Numbered from the stretch's first letter, positions 33,653 through 42,411 are shown. The stretch: DNA of 64,000 nucleotides from Brachybacterium endophyticum (GCF_003130585.1 NZ_QFKX01000002.1:682001-746000); one strand, 5' to 3'. Notes: a model not told the origin generated them from the letters alone. Numbers and translations: made by a program.

Positions 33653-35677
33653 GTGCCCGCCACCGCCTCCGAGACCACGTCCACGATCGCCGATCTGGAC
33701 GTGCTGATGGACGCCGCCGTGCGAGCGCTGGAGGGCACGCGACGCGACGGCCAGACGCGGATGGCGAGGTCCGTGGACGTGGCGCTCGAGGGCAAGCGCC
33801 ACCTCCTGGTCCAGGCCGGGACCGGCACCGGGAAGTCCCTGGCCTACCTGGTGCCCGCGCTGCGCCACGCGATCGTCACCGGCCGTCCTGTGGTGGTCTC
33901 CACCGCGACCATCGCCCTGCAGTCCCAGATCGTGCGCAAGGATCTCCCGCGGCTCGTCGAGGCGCTCGCCCCTCACCTCCCGCGCACGCCGACGTTCTCC
34001 CTCCTCAAAGGACGCGGGAACTACCTCTGCCTGCACAAGATCGACGGCGGCTACCCGAGCGACCTCGAACCCGGCGCCCTCTTCGCCCAGAGCGCGAGGG
34101 ACGCCTCCACGGGCACCTCGGAACGGCTCGGCGAGCAGGTGCGGCGTCTCCGCGAGTGGTCGGCCGAGACCGACACCGGCGATCGCGACGACCTCGAGAT
34201 GCCGGTCTCCGACCGTGCGTGGCACCAGGTCTCCGTCAGCGGATCGCAGTGCCTGGGCGGGCAGTGCCCGCTCGTGGACCAGTGCTTCGCCGAGCGCAGC
34301 CGCGCGGTGGCACGGGAGGTCGACCTGGTGGTCACCAACCATGCCCTGCTGGCCATCGACGCCTTCGACAACCACGGCATCATCCCCGATCACGACACCG
34401 TGGTCTTCGACGAGGCCCATGAGCTGACGGCGCGGGTGACCGGTGCCGTCACCGACCAGCTGACGGTGGGCATGGTCCGCGGGGCCGTGCGCGAGCTGCG
34501 CGGTCTCGGGGTCGCCGCGACCGCGCTGGACGATGCCGGTGAGGAGCTCGCCGCCGTGCTCCCGAACCTGCCCGACGGTCGCGTGATCGGACCGCTGCCC
34601 GCTCCCGCGGCCGATGCGCTCGAGCATCTGCGCACCGAGGCCCGCGGCGCGCACGCCGACGCGAAGGACGCCGGTGGGGACGGTCAGGGTGCGGCGGGCG
34701 CCCGCAAGGCGGTGCGTGCGAACCTGCAGGAGATCATCGACGTGTGCGAACGGCTCGTCGGCCCCGATGAGGACGACGTCGTCTCCGTCTCGCACTCCGA
34801 GCGCACGGGCCGCTCGAGCCTGCAGGTGGCACCTCTGGACGTCGCCGGCGCCATGCGGGGGCGGATCCTCGAGGACACCACGGCCGTGCTCACCTCGGCG
34901 ACGCTCGCCCTCGGCGGGCGCTTCGAAGCTCCCGCCCGGTCGATCGGGCTCGGCTCCCGGCGCCGGATCGGCGAGGAGGAGACGCCCGCGCGCGAGGACC
35001 CCGGTGCGTGGGCGGGGATCGACGTGGGCAGCCCCTTCGACTACCGACGCCAGGGCATCCTCTACATCGCATCCCACTTGCCCCAGCCCGGTCGCGAGGG
35101 TCCGGCCCCCGCGATGCTCGAGCACCTCACCGAGCTCGTCGAGGCCTCCCGGGGCGGCGCGCTGTGCCTGTTCTCCTCCCGCCGCGGCGCGGAGATCGCG
35201 GCCGAGCACGTGCGTGCCCGGCTGGACCTGCCGATCGGTCTGCAGGGGGAGGACTCGCTGCCGCGACTCGTCGAGGCCTTCCGCAGCGACGACACCGCGA
35301 GCCTGTTCGGGACGATCGGGCTCTGGCAGGGTGTGGACGTGCAGGGGCGGACCTGCCGGCTGGTCACCATCGACCGCCTGCCGTTCCCGCGGCCCGATGA
35401 TCCGCTGGTGTCCGCGCGCTCCGAGCGGGCCGATGCCGAGGGCGGCAGCGGGTTCATGCAGGTCTCGGTGCGTCACGCCTCGCTGCTGCTGGCCCAGGGG
35501 GCCGGGCGGCTGATCCGCTCGAGCGAGGACCGCGGCATGGTCGCCGTGCTGGACCCTCGCCTGCGCACGAAGCGCTACGGCGGCGTGCTGCGGGAGGCGA
35601 TGCCTCCGCTGTGGCCCACCACGGACCCCGAGGTCGCGATGGGGGCGCTCTCGCGGCTCGCCCGCGCGAGCGCCTGA
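33653..35677 (+). CDS. DinG/XPD-like iron-sulfur DNA helicase
   Basis: 674-residue superfamily 2 helicase of the Rad3/XPD/DinG group, expected to unwind 5'-3' and to resolve R-loops or D-loops. Walker A AGTGTGKS is at residues 55-62 and the DEAH box is at 253-256. Four cysteines at 126, 200, 205 and 211 sit between them and match the 4Fe-4S cluster of the family. The C-terminal motif LLLAQGAGRLIRS is motif VI. It lies tail-to-tail with lexA. I see no LexA box before it. Confidence 0.9.
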   Translation: MPATASETTSTIADLDVLMDAAVRALEGTRRDGQTRMARSVDVALEGKRHLLVQAGTGTGKSLAYLVPALRHAIVTGRPVVVSTATIALQSQIVRKDLPRLVEALAPHLPRTPTFSLLKGRGNYLCLHKIDGGYPSDLEPGALFAQSARDASTGTSERLGEQVRRLREWSAETDTGDRDDLEMPVSDRAWHQVSVSGSQCLGGQCPLVDQCFAERSRAVAREVDLVVTNHALLAIDAFDNHGIIPDHDTVVFDEAHELTARVTGAVTDQLTVGMVRGAVRELRGLGVAATALDDAGEELAAVLPNLPDGRVIGPLPAPAADALEHLRTEARGAHADAKDAGGDGQGAAGARKAVRANLQEIIDVCERLVGPDEDDVVSVSHSERTGRSSLQVAPLDVAGAMRGRILEDTTAVLTSATLALGGRFEAPARSIGLGSRRRIGEEETPAREDPGAWAGIDVGSPFDYRRQGILYIASHLPQPGREGPAPAMLEHLTELVEASRGGALCLFSSRRGAEIAAEHVRARLDLPIGLQGEDSLPRLVEAFRSDDTASLFGTIGLWQGVDVQGRTCRLVTIDRLPFPRPDDPLVSARSERADAEGGSGFMQVSVRHASLLLAQGAGRLIRSSEDRGMVAVLDPRLRTKRYGGVLREAMPPLWPTTDPEVAMGALSRLARASA

Positions 35678-35705
35678 GCAGGGCCTGCCTGTCAGAGCGA
35701 GAGGG

Positions 35706-36434
35706 TCAGACCGCTCGCAGCACCGCCACGACCTTGCCGAGGATCTCGGCGTGATCGCCCAGGATCGGCGTGAAGGCGGGGTTGTGCGGCATCAGCCAGA
35801 CGTGCCCGTCGCTCTGGGTGAAGGTCTTCACGGTCGCCTCGCCCTCGATCATGGCGGCGACGATCTCGCCCTTCTGCGCGACCGGCTGTGAGCGCACGAC
35901 GACCCAGTCCCCGTCGCAGATGGCGGCGTCGACCATGGAGTCACCGACCACCTGCAGGAGGAACAGCTCGCCGTCGCCGACGAGCTGCTGGGGGAGGGTG
36001 AAGACGTCCTCGACCTGCTCCTCGGCGGTGATCGGTGCGCCGGCGGCGATGCGGCCCACGAGCGGGACGCTCACGGAGGGCGACGGCGCGCCGAAGGCCT
36101 CGACGGGGACGGTCTCGGGCTCGTCGGCCTCGTCGGGAAGGACGACCTCGAGGGCGCGGGGGCGCTTGGGGTCCCGGCGCAGGAACCCCTTGCGCTGGAG
36201 TGCCTGCAGCTGGTGGGAGACGGACGAGGGGGACGTCAGTCCCACGGCGTCGCCGATCTCGCGCATGGTCGGCGGGTAGCCGTGCCGATCGATCGCCGCG
36301 GTGATGGTCTCGAGGATGCGGCGCTGGCGCGCGGTCAGGCCCTCGGCGTCCGGTGCAGCGGCGGCGGATGCCTCCGCGCCGTCCGCGCGAGCGCCGGCGG
36401 CGGGGTCCGGGGTGCTGGGTGTCCTCGGGGTCAT
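35706..36434 (-). CDS. lexA: SOS repressor LexA
   Basis: 242-residue LexA. The winged helix-turn-helix is at about 32-100 ([12 protein letters not shown], then [19 protein letters not shown]). The self-cleavage bond is Ala131-Gly132 in RIAAGAP, and the Ser-Lys dyad is Ser166 (GDSMVDA) and Lys203. An extra Ala/Asp-rich stretch of about 30 residues precedes the HTH. ATG 36434 has GAGGAG 8 nt upstream; a GTG at 36464 is an alternative. Its own promoter is overlapped by a LexA box, so it is autoregulated. Confidence 0.96.
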   Translation of the reverse strand: MTPRTPSTPDPAAGARADGAEASAAAAPDAEGLTARQRRILETITAAIDRHGYPPTMREIGDAVGLTSPSSVSHQLQALQRKGFLRRDPKRPRALEVVLPDEADEPETVPVEAFGAPSPSVSVPLVGRIAAGAPITAEEQVEDVFTLPQQLVGDGELFLLQVVGDSMVDAAICDGDWVVVRSQPVAQKGEIVAAMIEGEATVKTFTQSDGHVWLMPHNPAFTPILGDHAEILGKVVAVLRAV

Positions 36435-36491
36435 CGGCTCGGCTCCTCGCGTCGTCTGTCCCACCCCTGCGTTTCAGTGGGGTCGTCGCTC

Positions 36492-36520
36492 AGCGTAGGT
36501 GGCGGCGGGCACGATTCCAA
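36492..36520 (-). promoter_or_regulatory. lexA promoter
   Basis: On the minus strand TTGGAA (36520-36515) and TACGCT (36497-36492) are 17 nt apart, a good sigma-70-type pair. The start site should be near 36485, giving a leader of about 50 nt. The -35 element overlaps the LexA box at 36518-36531. Confidence 0.65.
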
Positions 36521-36531
36521 ACATGTGTTCG
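36518..36531. promoter_or_regulatory. LexA box controlling lexA
   Basis: CAAACATGTGTTCG matches CGAAC-N4-GTTCG with one mismatch and is near-palindromic. It covers the lexA -35 region. Confidence 0.75.
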
Positions 36532-36540
36532 ACACGGGTC

Positions 36541-36569
36541 TTGCGTGTCGCGCCCCCTCGGCCTACAGT
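36541..36569 (+). promoter_or_regulatory. Promoter of the LysM gene
   Basis: TTGCGT (36541-36546) and TACAGT (36564-36569) with a 17-nt spacer. The predicted start site is near 36576, about 10 nt before the LexA box, so LexA would act as a roadblock. Confidence 0.6.
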
Positions 36570-36584
36570 CGTACACGTATTCGA

Positions 36585-36600
36585 TCGAACAGGAGTTCGG
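36585..36600. promoter_or_regulatory. LexA box covering the LysM gene ribosome site
   Basis: TCGAACAGGAGTTCGG contains a full 14-base CGAAC-N4-GTTCG core. Its spacer AGGA is part of the AGGAG Shine-Dalgarno sequence of the gene starting at 36604, so the operator and the ribosome site are the same bases. Confidence 0.85.
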
Positions 36601-36603
36601 ACA

Positions 36604-36984
36604 ATGGCTACGGTTCTTCCTCTCCCCGCCTCTTCGGCCCGCCGCGAGCAGGAGATCGCTCGCAAGGGTGTTCGACTGCAGCTCACCCGCCGCGGCCGCA
36701 TCCTGCTGGCCTCCCTCGCCTTCCTCGCGGGCATCCTGGTGGCGCTCGCCGGAGTGCTTGTCCTCGACGTCCCCTCGGCCTTCGCCGGCGATGCCGGGAC
36801 CTCCGGGACCGTGACCGTCCGCGCGGGGGACACGCTGAGCGAGTACGCCGAGCAGTACGCCCCCGAGGGGCAGGACACACAGGACTTCGTGCGCGAGATC
36901 AGCTCGGTGAACGGTCTGTCGAGTCCGCGCATCACCGAGGGCCAGGTCCTCGAGCTGCCCGACGATGCGGTCGACGCCGCCTGA
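36604..36984 (+). CDS. SOS-induced LysM membrane protein (ChiZ/DivS-like division suppressor)
   Basis: 126 residues: a basic N-terminus, one membrane helix at about 32-55, and an extracytoplasmic LysM domain at about 70-118 ([13 protein letters not shown]...[10 protein letters not shown]). LysM binds peptidoglycan. Between lexA and nrdR, under a LexA box, it corresponds by position and layout to mycobacterial ChiZ (Rv2719c) and corynebacterial DivS, which hold back division during DNA damage. Function is inferred from context; sequence outside LysM is poorly conserved in such proteins. AGGAG is 8 nt upstream of the ATG. Confidence 0.85.
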   Translation: MATVLPLPASSARREQEIARKGVRLQLTRRGRILLASLAFLAGILVALAGVLVLDVPSAFAGDAGTSGTVTVRAGDTLSEYAEQYAPEGQDTQDFVREISSVNGLSSPRITEGQVLELPDDAVDAA

Positions 36985-37008
36985 GCCGTCGAGCCGCATC
37001 CCCCGACC

Positions 37009-37043
37009 CCGACCCCTGCGAGGCGTGACCTCGCGGGGGTCGG
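37009..37043 (+). terminator. Hairpin after the LysM gene
   Basis: A 15-bp stem (37009-37023 with 37029-37043, one wobble) and loop CGTGA, 24 nt after the stop. It ends the SOS transcript before the nrdR promoter. TCCTTCCC follows instead of a T-run. Confidence 0.6.
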
Positions 37044-37080
37044 TCCTTCCCGGTCCCGGACGTGGTGACCGCCAGCCCGG

Positions 37081-37086
37081 TAGGCT
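37081..37086 (+). promoter_or_regulatory. -10 element of leaderless nrdR
   Basis: TAGGCT ends 7 nt before GTG 37094, with no ribosome site between. Confidence 0.5.
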
Positions 37087-37093
37087 GGCCGGC

Positions 37094-37582
37094 GTGCACT
37101 GCCCCTTCTGCCGCCACCCCGATTCCCGCGTGATCGATTCGCGCACTGCCGACGACGGCTCCTCGATCCGTCGGCGGCGTCAGTGCCCCAACTGCTCTCG
37201 CCGCTTCTCGACGATCGAGACCGCATCCCTCTCCGTCCTCAAGAGGTCGGGCGTGAGCGAGGCCTTCAGCCGCAGCAAGGTGATCTCGGGAGTGCGCAAG
37301 GCCTGCCAGGGGAGACCGGTCAGCGACGACCAGCTGGCCGTGCTCGCGCAGCGGGTCGAGGAGTCGGTGCGCCAGAGCGGCCAGGCCGAGGTCGACGCAC
37401 ACACCGTGGGTCTGGCGATCCTGCAGCCGCTGCGGGAGCTCGACGTCGTCGCGTACCTGCGGTTCGCGAGCGTGTACCAGGACTTCGACAGTCTCGAGGA
37501 CTTCGAGTCCGCGATCGCCGGACTTCGCGAGGAGGCCGCCGGCACGGGGGCCGTCGGGACCGGGTCGATCTCGGAGTTCTGA
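37094..37582 (+). CDS. nrdR: Transcriptional repressor NrdR
   Basis: 162-residue repressor of ribonucleotide reductase genes that senses ATP/dATP. The N-terminal zinc ribbon uses Cys3, Cys6, Cys31 and Cys34 (HCPFC...QCPNC). An ATP-cone domain follows ([22 protein letters not shown] onward). The GTG at 37094 puts the zinc ribbon at residue 3, as in all NrdR proteins. No ribonucleotide reductase gene or NrdR box is nearby; in many actinobacteria nrdJ follows nrdR. Confidence 0.96.
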   Translation: MHCPFCRHPDSRVIDSRTADDGSSIRRRRQCPNCSRRFSTIETASLSVLKRSGVSEAFSRSKVISGVRKACQGRPVSDDQLAVLAQRVEESVRQSGQAEVDAHTVGLAILQPLRELDVVAYLRFASVYQDFDSLEDFESAIAGLREEAAGTGAVGTGSISEF

Positions 37583-37611
37583 CGCGCGGGCGGCGCGGGG
37601 TCCACGGTGTC

Positions 37612-37644
37612 CGGGCTCGGTGAGCCCGCTCTTCGAAGAATTTT
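37612..37644 (+). terminator. nrdR terminator
   Basis: The 7-bp stem CGGGCTC/GAGCCCG with loop GGT (37612-37628) is followed by the palindrome TCTTCGAAGA and TTTT at 37641-37644. It is 30 nt after the nrdR stop. Confidence 0.55.
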
Positions 37645-37724
37645 CGTGCCTGGATCCAGACCGGATCTGCTCGATCGGTGGAAAACGGTCCGAGCCGGGG
37701 TCCTCGTGCCCTTAGGATGTTCAG

Positions 37725-37784
37725 GGTGCACCCAGCGGGTGCACCACCGACCGGCGGTCGTGGAGGGGAAGCCACGGCCGTCGG
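37725..37784. terminator. Tandem hairpins between nrdR and helR
   Basis: GGTGCACCC/GGGTGCACC with loop AGC (37725-37745) is followed by a bulged stem CCGAC..GTGG/CCAC..GTCGG (37747-37784). Read on the minus strand they lie 70-130 nt past the helR stop and could end that transcript. On the plus strand a TAGGAT at 37713-37718 could start a small RNA with these stems; this is speculative. Confidence 0.35.
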
Positions 37785-37854
37785 TCCGTTCATGTCCAGG
37801 CCCTGTCGACCCTGGTCGGAGGCGCCTCGCCGTCGGCTCGTCCGCCCCTCCGGC

Positions 37855-40191
37855 TCATCCGTCGTGCGGGAAGCCGTCCGGCACGGGCAGTGCGTGCACC
37901 ACGTCCAGGCGCTGGGTCGCACGGGTCATGGCCACGTAGAGATCACCCGGCCCGGTGTCGCGTCCCTCCAGCATCGCGGCCGGCTCCACGACGGTGACCC
38001 CGTCGAACTCGAGCCCCTTGGCGTCCTGGGCGGTCATCACCGCGATCGGCAGGTCGATGCCCGCGCTGCCGGTGCCGATGCGCTCCAGGCCGTCGTGTCC
38101 TCGGAGTGCGGCGAGCACCGGGTCCATCAGCTCGCCCGGGCAGAGCACAGCGAGACGCCCGACGCCCGCGTCCTGCTGGGCGGCGACGATCTCGGCGACG
38201 GCTGCCGGGAGGCCCGCCTCGTCGGCCCTCAGGACCCCGAGTGGCCAATCGCCCTCGCGCACCGACGTGACCTCCGTGATGGGCAGCTGCTGCGCTTCGG
38301 CGACAGCCTGTGCGACGTCCATGATCCGTCGCGGCGTGCGGTAGTTGACGCTCAGCGGCTCGACCTCGAGCCGGTCCTCGACGTAGGGCGCGAGCGCGTC
38401 CTCCCACGAGTCCGTCCCGCCGGCCGAGGAGGTCTGCGCGACGTCACCGACGACCGTGAAGGACTTCGAGGGGCAGCGACGCATCAGGCAGCGCCACATC
38501 ATCGCCGAATGCTCCTGGGCCTCGTCGACCACGATGTGCCCGTAGGTCCAGGCGCGGTCCGCGGCGGCTCGCTCGGCGAGCGTCCTGCCGTCGCCCCTGC
38601 TCTCCATGCGGTCGGCGAGGTCCTCGTCGCGAACGATCCCGGAGGTGTCGATGTTCTCGATCACGGAGCGCGCGTAGGACAGGTCGGCATCGCGCTGCGA
38701 GCGCGCGCGGTCGGACTCGGCACGTCGTGCCGAGTCGTCCTCTCCGAGGAGTTCTGCGACCTCGTCGAGCAGCGGCACGTCCTCGATGGTCCACGGTGAG
38801 TCCTTCGGTCGCACCAGCAGCTCCAGATCCTGCTGGGCGAGCGTGCGGGGTGCGGCCGCCCGGAGACGCTCGGGCCTGTTCAGCAGCACGCGCAGGAACG
38901 ACTCGGGGGAGTAGGGCAGCCAGGCGAGATTGAGCGTCCGACGCACCTGCGGATCGCGGCGCAGGTCGTCGAGATACCCGGGACGGTCCTCCGGCAGGAC
39001 CGTGGTGCCCCGGCGGGCGAGCTCGCCCTCGTACTGCTCGACCAACCGGTCCAGCGCGGCGCGCACGAACACGGCACGGGCCGCATTGTGCGGCTTGTGG
39101 GTCGCCCGGGCCTCGCGCCCCGCCTCGCTGATGATCCGGCGCGTCACCCGCACGGGGGTGCCGTCGATCCTCAGCTCGAGGTCCTCCTCGGGGACCAGCT
39201 GGCGCTGCTTGACCGCGCGCGAGAGCAGCTCGGCCATCGCGCCGTCACCCTTGAGGCGGGCCACCGCGGGATGGTCGTGGACGGTCGTCTCCACGCCGGG
39301 GAAGAGGCCGCCGGGAGTGGACATGACGACGCCGGATTCCCCGAGGCTGGGCAGCACGCGCTCGATGTAGCGCAGGAACCCGCGGGTGGGCGCGACGATC
39401 AGCACGCCGGAGTGCTCGAGCCGTCGGCGGTGGGTGTACAGCAGGTAGGCGGCGCGGTGCAGGGCGACTGCGGTCTTCCCCGTCCCGGGTCCGCCCTGGA
39501 CCACCAGCACCCCGCGATTGGCGGAGCGGATGATGCGGTCCTGCTCGCCCTGGATCGTGGCGACGATGTCCCCCATCCGGCCCGTGCGCTGCGAGGAGAC
39601 CGCGGCCAGCAGCGCGCCCTCTCCCTGCAGCACCACCTCGTCGTCCGTCTCCAGGAGGGACTGGTCCAGCACGTCGTCCTCGAGGCCCACCACGGTCCGG
39701 CCCTGGGAGATCAGGTGGCGGCGCAGTCGCACCCCCAGCCGCTCGAGGCTCGTGGCCTGGTAGTAGGCGGCGGCGGCCGGAGCGCGCCAGTCCACGAGAA
39801 GCTGCTCGCGCTCGGCCGTGAACAGGCCGATGCGACCGATGTAGTGGCGTTCGTCCTCGTCGGTGTCCAGCCGGCCGAACACGACGTTCTCGCTGACCGT
39901 GCGCAACAGCGCCAGACGGTCCTCGTAGAGGGCCATGAAGGCGTCGCGCTCGGACCTGTTCTGGTGGGTGGCGGCGTCCTGCGACCCCTGGACGTCGTCC
40001 AGGCTCACCTGGATCTGTCCCATCAGATCGTCCACGCGTGCGTAGAGCCTGTCCGCGTAGGCCTGCTCGAGGCCGATCTCGCGCGCGACATGCGCGTCCT
40101 CAACCGGCTCTGATGCGTGTTCCACGGAGGGTCCTTCCGACGGACGCGTGCGTGAGGGGGTGGGGCCCTGATCCTGAGCACGCGAAGACAT
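37855..40191 (-). CDS. helR: HelD-family RNA polymerase-recycling ATPase (HelR-like)
   Basis: 778-residue UvrD/Rep-like NTPase of the actinobacterial HelD/HelR group. Walker A GGPGTGKTAV contains Lys239, Walker B is IVVDEAQEH, and the C-terminal half has VNYRTPRRIMD and VAMTRATQRL. The long N-terminal arm (to about residue 220, rich in charged residues) is the part that enters the RNA polymerase channels in this family. HelR frees stalled polymerase and gives rifamycin tolerance in Streptomyces and mycobacteria. No rifamycin-associated element is seen upstream. The ATG follows a CATAAT -10 by 8 nt, so it is probably leaderless. Confidence 0.85.
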   Translation of the reverse strand: MSSRAQDQGPTPSRTRPSEGPSVEHASEPVEDAHVAREIGLEQAYADRLYARVDDLMGQIQVSLDDVQGSQDAATHQNRSERDAFMALYEDRLALLRTVSENVVFGRLDTDEDERHYIGRIGLFTAEREQLLVDWRAPAAAAYYQATSLERLGVRLRRHLISQGRTVVGLEDDVLDQSLLETDDEVVLQGEGALLAAVSSQRTGRMGDIVATIQGEQDRIIRSANRGVLVVQGGPGTGKTAVALHRAAYLLYTHRRRLEHSGVLIVAPTRGFLRYIERVLPSLGESGVVMSTPGGLFPGVETTVHDHPAVARLKGDGAMAELLSRAVKQRQLVPEEDLELRIDGTPVRVTRRIISEAGREARATHKPHNAARAVFVRAALDRLVEQYEGELARRGTTVLPEDRPGYLDDLRRDPQVRRTLNLAWLPYSPESFLRVLLNRPERLRAAAPRTLAQQDLELLVRPKDSPWTIEDVPLLDEVAELLGEDDSARRAESDRARSQRDADLSYARSVIENIDTSGIVRDEDLADRMESRGDGRTLAERAAADRAWTYGHIVVDEAQEHSAMMWRCLMRRCPSKSFTVVGDVAQTSSAGGTDSWEDALAPYVEDRLEVEPLSVNYRTPRRIMDVAQAVAEAQQLPITEVTSVREGDWPLGVLRADEAGLPAAVAEIVAAQQDAGVGRLAVLCPGELMDPVLAALRGHDGLERIGTGSAGIDLPIAVMTAQDAKGLEFDGVTVVEPAAMLEGRDTGPGDLYVAMTRATQRLDVVHALPVPDGFPHDG

Positions 40192-40199
40192 GGCGATCC

Positions 40200-40207
40200 A
40201 TTATGGT
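40200..40207. promoter_or_regulatory. Overlapping divergent -10 elements of helR and the PAC2 gene
   Basis: On the minus strand CATAAT (40205-40200) ends 8 nt before the helR ATG. On the plus strand TATGGT (40202-40207) could start the PAC2 gene mRNA near 40214. The two hexamers share four base pairs, so both promoters cannot be melted by two polymerases at once. Confidence 0.5.
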
Positions 40208-40270
40208 GGAAGGCGTCGACCGCGGGGAAAAGCCCTGCTCGGCGGCGCGGACGAGGAGCGAGGTGCACCG

Positions 40271-41209
40271 ATGCGTGATCCCCGTGACCTCTACGCCTAC
40301 GAATCGGCCGATGTGATCGCAGCAGTGCCCCGTGGACGACTGACCCTGGTGCACGCACTGCCGGGCCTGGTCGACGCCGGGAACTCGTGCCGCATCGCCT
40401 CGACCTACCTCAAGGACACCCTGCGCCACGTGCGGATCGTGAACTTCGACGTCGACGAGCTCGTCGACTACCGCGGCTCGCGCCCTCAGGCGGTGTTCGA
40501 CGGCGCGGTGTACACCGAGGTCACCGTCCCCGAGATGGCCCTGCACCTGATGTACGACGAGAACGACCGTCCCTTCCTCTTCCTCGACGGCCCCGAGCCG
40601 GACCTGCAGTGGAAGCGACTCAGTCAGGCCGTCATCGATCTGATCGAGTTCTTCGACGTCGAGCGCGTGGTCGGCATGAGCGCCATCCCGATGGCGATGC
40701 CGCACACCCGGCCGATCGCCCTCGTCTCCCACGCCAACGATCGCGACCTGATCTCCTCCCACGACCCCGAGCAGGGCGGGGAGATCGTCGTGCCCGCCTC
40801 GTTCGGCGCCCTGCTCGAGCACGAGCTCGGCAAGGCCGGGCACCCCGCTCTGGGCTACGCCGCTCAGGTCCCGCACTACCTCACCCGCACGGACTTCCCC
40901 GCGGGAGCGCTCGCTCTCCTGCGCCGGGTCAGCGAGGGGGCCGGACTGGACATCCCGCTCGTGGACCTCGGCGACCTCACCGAGGCGGCCGGCGCCGCTC
41001 TCGAGAGCACGCTGAGCGACAACGAGGAGGTGCTCAGCATGGTCGCCGCGCTCGAGGAGCAGTACGACGCGCAGACCACCGAGAACGAGGGTGTCTTCAG
41101 CACCACGATGGACCTGCCCACGGGCGAGGAGCTCGCCGACCGCTTCGAACGCTTCCTCGCCGGCGAGGACGGCGACGGCAAGAACCCCGGTCCCGAGGCT
41201 CCCCGCTGA
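40271..41209 (+). CDS. PAC2 family protein
   Basis: 312-residue PAC2-family protein, related in fold to the proteasome assembly chaperone PAC2. Its role in actinobacteria is not established. Recognisable segments are HALPGLVDAGNSCRIASTYL, LFLDGPEPDLQW, VERVVGMSAIPMAMPHTRP and the acidic C-terminal helix region. The start at 40271 (MRDPRDLYAYE) is chosen from family N-termini; the leader would be about 57 nt with GAGGAG and GCGAGG upstream. It is divergent from helR and followed by cspA. Confidence 0.85.
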   Translation: MRDPRDLYAYESADVIAAVPRGRLTLVHALPGLVDAGNSCRIASTYLKDTLRHVRIVNFDVDELVDYRGSRPQAVFDGAVYTEVTVPEMALHLMYDENDRPFLFLDGPEPDLQWKRLSQAVIDLIEFFDVERVVGMSAIPMAMPHTRPIALVSHANDRDLISSHDPEQGGEIVVPASFGALLEHELGKAGHPALGYAAQVPHYLTRTDFPAGALALLRRVSEGAGLDIPLVDLGDLTEAAGAALESTLSDNEEVLSMVAALEEQYDAQTTENEGVFSTTMDLPTGEELADRFERFLAGEDGDGKNPGPEAPR

Positions 41210-41260
41210 GCCCGCCGCGGCACCGGACGACAGAGAACGACGCAGGAGATGACGCGACCC

Positions 41261-41464
41261 ATGGCGCAGGGCACCGTGAAGTGGTTCAACGGGGAGAAGG
41301 GATACGGCTTCGTCGAGGTCGACGGGGGAGGGGCCGACGTCTTCATCCACCACAGCGCGATCGACATGGACGGCTACCGCACCCTGGACGAGGGACAGCG
41401 TGTCGAGCTCGACGTCGCCCAGGGCGAGAAGGGCCCGCAGGCGGAGCAGGTCCGCCTGCTCTGA
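41261..41464 (+). CDS. cspA: Cold-shock domain protein CspA
   Basis: 67-residue single cold-shock domain, an RNA chaperone that melts mRNA structure. RNP1 KGYGFV and RNP2 DVFIHH are intact, and [14 protein letters not shown] is the canonical start. ATG 41261 gives the usual length; an in-frame ATG at 41249 immediately follows AGGAG and would add four residues. It lies 51 nt after the PAC2 gene. Confidence 0.95.
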   Translation: MAQGTVKWFNGEKGYGFVEVDGGGADVFIHHSAIDMDGYRTLDEGQRVELDVAQGEKGPQAEQVRLL

Positions 41465-41517
41465 TCCGCCCGCTCTGAACCGCTCGTTCTGATCAGCGCA
41501 CCCTGACCTCTCGCCGG

Positions 41518-42399
41518 TCAGTCGTCCTCGGCGGGGGTCCTCATGGCTTCTGCACCGAGCACGCGGCCGGGCGCAGCGATGCGTGCGGCGTCGTCGCCCA
41601 CCGCGAGGCGCACGGCGACGGGATCCGAGCGCAGAGCCCGGTCCAGCTCCTCGGGCAGAGGCGCGTCCGAGGCCAGCAGCACGCAGTTCCCGCGCCGGCG
41701 CCCTTTGAGATGGGCGGCCTCGGCGACAGCCCCCACGTGCGAGAACACCTGCTGCAGGGTGGTGAGCTCATCGGCGAGCAGACGCGAGCCCGGGGCCGAG
41801 GCGCAGTTGACGAGGTACAGGCCGTCGGGCACGAGGGCCCGGTGCGCGTGACGCGCGGCCTCGAGCCCGATCAACGAGCTCGGCGTCGTCGACCCGGCGA
41901 AGACGTCCCGCGTGAGCACCTCGAAGCGGTCCTCGCGCCAGCTCTCCAGGGCGCGTGCTGCGTCGTCGACGCGGATCCGCAGCTGCGGGGAGCGGGGGAG
42001 GGAGAACCAGACCCGGACCCTCTCGGCGAGGATCGCATCGAGCTCGACCACCGTCTGTCGGGCCCGGGGCAGGTCATGGGCCAGCGTGCGCGGCAGGGCG
42101 CAGCCCGCACCGCCCAGATGAGCCAGCTGCAGGGCGTCCGCTCCTTCTCGACGCTCGCGCACCCAACAGAGCGTGGCCGTGCGCATCCATCGCAGGTACT
42201 CGAACATGAGGTGATCGGGGTCGGGATCGAGATGCGAGGACGGGACGCCGTTGACCTCGAGCAGCACCGAGCCGTCGGTCTCCAGCTCGAGGCGCGCGGT
42301 GCCCGTCGAGATCGGTATGGCCTCGCCCACGGGTCCGAGATCCGGGAACGGCACGGACGGGGCGCTGCGGCGGCCGCGGCCGCGTCCTGACGAGCTCAC
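41518..42399 (-). CDS. SpeE-like (spermidine synthase-fold) protein
   Basis: 293 residues with an aminopropyltransferase/methyltransferase fold. The nucleotide-binding loop is degenerate (LAHLGGAGCALPR), followed by the acidic VELD strand, VDDAARAL, and RDVFAGSTTP where spermidine synthases have their catalytic Asp region. The N-terminal domain is short. Many actinobacteria encode such orphan proteins; polyamine synthesis is not demonstrated. The GTG start at 42399 follows a TAGAGT -10 element by 6 nt. Convergent with cspA. Confidence 0.75.
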   Translation of the reverse strand: MSSSGRGRGRRSAPSVPFPDLGPVGEAIPISTGTARLELETDGSVLLEVNGVPSSHLDPDPDHLMFEYLRWMRTATLCWVRERREGADALQLAHLGGAGCALPRTLAHDLPRARQTVVELDAILAERVRVWFSLPRSPQLRIRVDDAARALESWREDRFEVLTRDVFAGSTTPSSLIGLEAARHAHRALVPDGLYLVNCASAPGSRLLADELTTLQQVFSHVGAVAEAAHLKGRRRGNCVLLASDAPLPEELDRALRSDPVAVRLAVGDDAARIAAPGRVLGAEAMRTPAEDD

Positions 42400-42405
42400 G
42401 GAACC

Positions 42406-42411
42406 ACTCTA
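42406..42411 (-). promoter_or_regulatory. -10 element of the leaderless SpeE-like gene
   Basis: TAGAGT on the minus strand ends 6 nt before GTG 42399. Confidence 0.5.

Noticed and set aside
37583-37854. Cobalamin riboswitch or NrdR boxes with a ribonucleotide reductase gene after nrdR
   Set aside because: No nrdJ/nrdE follows, and neither a B12-box nor NrdR-box sequence is recognisable.
40192-40270. Rifamycin-associated element upstream of helR
   Set aside because: The known 19-bp inverted-repeat element is not present in this short spacer.
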